A stretch of 7,683 bases of DNA from Qingrenia yutianensis (GTDB taxonomy: Bacteria; Bacillota; Clostridia; UMGS1810), in assembly GCF_014385105.1 (NCBI RefSeq), contig NZ_JACRTE010000030.1, positions 1 to 7,683 on the forward strand, in the 5' to 3' direction. The stretch's first letter is position 1. Each line of letters begins with the position of its first letter. Positions 5,584 to 7,683 of the stretch are shown here, piece after piece. The translations under genes and the position numbers were made by a program. Under the pieces are notes generated by a model, which was given only the letters and a program-made list of their open reading frames with translations, was not told the DNA's origin and made no database searches.

Positions 5584-6219
5584 ATGACTATCGGTGAAAA
5601 AATAAAGTATTTCCGCACACGCATAGGCATAACCCAAGCAAAGTTAGCCGAGCTTTCGGGAATACACCCCGTGTCCATAAGAAAATATGAAACGAACAAA
5701 ATGGTGCCGCAATCTCCGCAAATTGACAGAATAGCGGAGGCTCTCGGCATAAGCTCTTTTGCGATTGCAGGATTTGAAAATAATATAAGACTTGAAACAA
5801 TAGGCGATTTTATGGGACTGCTCATTATGCTTATCAAAACTAAAATCGTTGTTGTTAATGGAGAAAGAGGTGCAGACGATATTTACAAGCCTGAAACTGT
5901 TTCTTTCGAAGTCAATCCGCTTATTTCTCAATTCTTTAATGCAAATATTTCTGAAAAAGAGTTTAACGCAAAGGATATTATGTATCACTTAAAAAGAAAA
6001 AATCTCCTGCAAGACCTCTTATCTTGGGAAAAAATAAATTACGGATATGAAAAATGTGCCGCCAAATACAGCGACACACCGGATAAAAATACGCAAGCTG
6101 CTTTAGAGCAATTAAAGAACGATAAAGAAGCAATCGAAATGGAACTCCAACGCTCCGGCATTTTGCTCGATACAAAAGATGGAATCAGCGTTAAAATCCC
6201 GCCGGATATTTTTAACTAA
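5584..6219 (+). CDS. Xre-family transcriptional repressor of the mobile element
   Basis: The 211-residue protein has an N-terminal Cro/CI-type helix-turn-helix (residues 2-58: IGEKIKYFRTRIGITQAKLAELSG, then PVSIRKYETNK and IAEALGISSFAI). The remaining 150 residues form an unrecognised C-terminal domain with a GDFMGLLIMLIKTKIVVV segment (about 74-91) and a charged helical region (about 140-190); this part may serve dimerisation or signal sensing. I see no LexA/CI-type Ser-Lys autoprotease signature, so induction by self-cleavage is not suggested. The gene is divergent from xis-int-mob, and the 194-base gap holds both promoters and repeated TAGCGAC elements. The simplest reading is a lysogeny-type repressor that silences excision and mobilization and limits its own synthesis. 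AAAGGA precedes the ATG. Helix-turn-helix assignment is secure; the target is inferred. Confidence 0.85.
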   Translation: MTIGEKIKYFRTRIGITQAKLAELSGIHPVSIRKYETNKMVPQSPQIDRIAEALGISSFAIAGFENNIRLETIGDFMGLLIMLIKTKIVVVNGERGADDIYKPETVSFEVNPLISQFFNANISEKEFNAKDIMYHLKRKNLLQDLLSWEKINYGYEKCAAKYSDTPDKNTQAALEQLKNDKEAIEMELQRSGILLDTKDGISVKIPPDIFN

Positions 6220-6237
6220 CAGAACGGGGGTACTCAA

Positions 6238-6798
6238 ATGTTATCTAATGTTAATAGATCTTTATTGTTATATTTATTGATTGGAATTATAATAATTGCT
6301 GTTTTAGTTATAGTTGGCGGAACTATACTAGCAATTATAAAAGCATACAGAAAAGGAGAACACAGCAAACGTAAATGTATATTTCTAACATTGTTATGCA
6401 TCGCTATTGCCGCAACTTCGTGGATTTTTAATATGGGATGGATAAGATTCATCATGACTTTTATGCTCATTCCATTTATCCATGCAATAATTTTCTTTTT
6501 GATAAATTTTTTTACAGCAAGCTATATACATAAATCAAAAAAATTAAGAAACATCAACATTTTCTTTTGTTTTACATATTTATTATTTTACATATTATTG
6601 CCCGACGGAGGAGATGTCGGTGAAATGTATGTATTCTTTGGACTGATACATAGCAATTTATTTTCATCTATTTGCAATACGATATCTTCGTTAGCTGTGT
6701 TTGTACATATCGTACTTTTCATATTGCAAACTATCGAAATAGTAAAAACAAAAAAACTAATTGCAAACGAACAAAAAAATCAGACAATACAGAGCTGA
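6238..6798 (+). CDS. polytopic membrane protein of unknown function
   Basis: The 186-residue protein begins 18 bases after the repressor stop, with GGGGGT nine bases before the ATG, so it is probably co-transcribed with the repressor. About five hydrophobic segments are visible: residues 9-34, 46-64, 70-94, 106-122 and 147-168. Between the fourth and fifth is a short acidic loop, PDGGDVGEM. The C-terminus is a polar, lysine-rich tail. There is no signal peptide cleavage site or catalytic motif that I recognise. Base composition is more AT-rich than the mobilization genes. Its place behind the repressor and next to the element end is typical of cargo; entry exclusion, signalling to the repressor or an immunity function are all possible, and none is supported by the sequence alone. 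Confidence 0.7.
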   Translation: MLSNVNRSLLLYLLIGIIIIAVLVIVGGTILAIIKAYRKGEHSKRKCIFLTLLCIAIAATSWIFNMGWIRFIMTFMLIPFIHAIIFFLINFFTASYIHKSKKLRNINIFFCFTYLLFYILLPDGGDVGEMYVFFGLIHSNLFSSICNTISSLAVFVHIVLFILQTIEIVKTKKLIANEQKNQTIQS

Positions 6799-6820
6799 TA
6801 CTCCTACGATACTAAACTTT

Positions 6821-6842
6821 TGTACTCAAAATGCACTCAAAA
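6821..6842. repeat. tandem 11-bp repeat, candidate integrase arm-binding sites
   Basis: TGTACTCAAAA (6821-6831) is followed immediately by TGCACTCAAAA (6832-6842), with one difference. Tn916-type integrases bind tandem direct repeats near the element ends through their N-terminal domain, so these are candidate arm sites. They lie 22 bases after the membrane protein gene and about 60 bases from a guaA-like core sequence. Binding is inferred. Confidence 0.45.
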
Positions 6843-6854
6843 GGCAAAAAGAAA

Positions 6855-6888
6855 CCCCGAAAACCCTGATTTTTCAAGGCTTTCGGGG
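6855..6888. terminator. strong intrinsic terminator, possibly bidirectional
   Basis: CCCCGAAA (6855-6862) pairs with TTTCGGGG (6881-6888), and an inner CC/GG pair extends the stem across one mismatch. On the plus strand it is followed by ATTTTAATTTTTATT. On the minus strand it is followed by TTTCTTTTT. It would end the repressor-membrane protein transcript and also block transcription entering from the right. Confidence 0.85.
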
Positions 6889-6898
6889 ATTTTAATTT

Positions 6899-6910
6899 TT
6901 ATTCCCACTC
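6899..6910 (-). other. candidate attachment core matching the 3' end of guaA
   Basis: Read on the minus strand this is GAGTGGGAATAA, which encodes Glu-Trp-Glu-stop, the usual C-terminus of GMP synthase. The guaA 3' end is an established integration site for genomic islands. The DNA to the right does not continue as guaA (the preceding codons read stop-R-T), so this would be a junction core rather than the gene itself. The identification rests on a 12-base match recalled from memory. Confidence 0.4.
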
Positions 6911-7084
6911 GGTGCGTTATATTGTACTTTTTGCTTTGTCACCTGATTTTAAGCCGTTTTCATCGCCGTTTCTGCCTAAAATCTTTTAATTATTTTGTGT
7001 TCTGAGCTGTCTGTTATCAATTTGTTAGCACCTATATGTTAACATAATATTTGCAGGATTGCAAGAGGGCAGAGAAATAATTTT
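6911..7084. other. non-coding stretch to the right of the candidate attachment core
   Basis: No gene is visible. It contains a perfect 12-bp palindrome, TATGTTAACATA, at 7035-7046; an imperfect inverted repeat, GATTTTAAGC (6945-6954) against GCCTAAAATC (6974-6983); and one copy of a 17-bp near-repeat also found at 797-813. No clear promoter or RNA gene is seen. Confidence 0.4.
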
Positions 7085-7624
7085 TTACAATAAATAATTA
7101 TCAATTCCTTTTAATTCTTTTTTCCACCTTTTATTCCATGCCGAATTAAATTCTTTCTTATGTGTTTTGTGCGTATCCCATAAAAGATGATCTATTTTAT
7201 CATGAAGTTGATACGAACCTAACTTGTCCATGTTTTCATCAATACATAGAAAAACTTTTATATTCTTACTGTCATCCAAAGTTGCTATTTCTGGAATACT
7301 CATCAAATACTCACTATATTCATTTTCGCTAAGCATGGGCCAAATAAACTTCATCATATCTGCCGTTTGCGGCAAACAAAATAATGGTTTAATCAATATT
7401 ACATTATCAATTTGCTTATATAAACCCGTTTTAGCAATATCTTGTATAAACTCTTGTTTCTTTGACATTATATCGAACATACATTGTCTATGAATGTACA
7501 TATCTAAATATTGTTCAACATTCAGCAAATTTTTATCATATATCAATTCTTGCTCATATAAACTTTTGCCGTCTTCCCAGATTTGATGGACAGAAAAAAG
7601 TGTGATATAATGAAATGGACGCAA
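7085..7624 (-). CDS. unrecognised protein, probably lacking its true N-terminus
   Basis: The 179-residue frame is open from a stop just upstream of a TTG at 7624. That TTG has no ribosome binding site, and the first 15 codons overlap a good promoter for the opposite strand. Internal ATGs (residues 42, 49, 53) also lack ribosome binding sites. The product is soluble, mixed alpha/beta in appearance, with several hydrophobic beta-like stretches (NVILIKPLFCLP, about 74-85; NIKVFLCIDE, about 120-129) and a basic C-terminus rich in W, K and H (LLWDTHKTHKKEFNSAWNKR). I recognise no family or catalytic motif. It may be a 5'-truncated remnant, or a gene whose start I cannot place. It reads towards the controller-methylase genes on the far side of the element, so a link to a lost restriction gene is conceivable but unsupported. 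Confidence 0.5.
   Translation of the reverse strand: MRPFHYITLFSVHQIWEDGKSLYEQELIYDKNLLNVEQYLDMYIHRQCMFDIMSKKQEFIQDIAKTGLYKQIDNVILIKPLFCLPQTADMMKFIWPMLSENEYSEYLMSIPEIATLDDSKNIKVFLCIDENMDKLGSYQLHDKIDHLLWDTHKTHKKEFNSAWNKRWKKELKGIDNYLL
7583..7611 (+). promoter_or_regulatory. promoter for the gene at the right edge
   Basis: TTGATG (7583-7588), a 17-base spacer and TATAAT (7606-7611) with TG one base before the -10 (extended -10). It reads rightwards into the ORF starting at 7654 and lies inside the 5' part of the opposite ORF. Confidence 0.65.
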
Positions 7625-7653
7625 ACAAATTCAAAATCACAGGAGGAATTTTT

Positions 7654-7683
7654 ATGTCAATCAAAAAAGGAACAATGCCACCT
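7654..7683 (+). CDS. start of an unidentified gene (runs off the right edge)
   Basis: Only ten codons are visible: MSIKKGTMPP. The ATG is seven bases after a perfect AGGAGG (7641-7646) and 42 bases downstream of an extended -10 promoter, so a real, well-expressed gene is likely. Too little is present to name a family. Confidence 0.6.
   Translation, partial: MSIKKGTMPP

Noticed and set aside
5511..5988. Minus-strand open frames opposite the Xre repressor
   Set aside because: They lie antisense to a well-supported repressor gene, lack ribosome binding sites and would cross both divergent promoters.
6820..7005. A 61-codon plus-strand frame starting at the tandem repeat
   Set aside because: It runs through the terminator stem and the candidate attachment core, and has no ribosome binding site.
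1..7683. CRISPR array, tRNA, rRNA or insertion sequence
   Set aside because: I found no regularly spaced repeats, no tRNA-like cloverleaf sequence and no transposase gene or paired terminal inverted repeats on reading through the window.

Overview
The window looks like accessory DNA from a low-GC anaerobic Firmicute, most likely a gut Clostridia relative. The grounds are AT-rich DNA, strong AGGAGG-type ribosome binding sites and the gene families present (TnpV, a Tn916-type integrase, a clostridial-type MobC and relaxase). The organism is an inference; no chromosomal marker gene is visible.

Layout. (1) Positions 1-801, minus strand: the 5' part of a D12-class adenine DNA methyltransferase, preceded by a 68-residue Xre-type regulator with its own promoter. 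This looks like the controller and methylase half of a type II restriction-modification system. (2) Positions 845-5463, minus strand: one long operon read from a consensus promoter at 5463-5435. In order it holds an excisionase-like protein, a tyrosine integrase interrupted by an in-frame TAA, a ribbon-helix-helix protein, a winged-helix protein, a helical protein, TnpV, a MobC-like accessory protein and a MOBP-type relaxase. A candidate oriT lies upstream of mobC. This is the core of an integrative mobilizable element (IME): it has excision, integration and mobilization functions but no mating-pore genes, so it would need a helper conjugation system. (3) Positions 5521-6798, plus strand: a divergent Xre repressor followed by a polytopic membrane protein. 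A 20-bp palindrome sits between the -35 and -10 of the xis-int-mob promoter, and related half-sites flank it. This suggests that the repressor holds the operon off. (4) Positions 6799-7084: an element-end-like region with a tandem 11-bp repeat, a strong terminator and a 12-bp sequence matching the usual 3' end of guaA, a known island integration site. (5) Positions 7085-7683: an unrecognised minus-strand ORF without a convincing start, and the first ten codons of a plus-strand gene with a good promoter and ribosome binding site.

How it fits together: the repressor would control excision and transfer as a single unit. MobC and the relaxase would process oriT. Xis and Int would excise and insert the element, but the nonsense codon between the arm-binding domain and the rest of Int predicts impaired mobility unless it is bypassed. 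Whether the restriction-modification genes are cargo or the flank into which the element inserted cannot be settled here. Two candidate boundary signals point in different directions and are reported separately. I see no clearly new defence or other system. The least explained parts are the 179-residue ORF at the right and the membrane protein behind the repressor.
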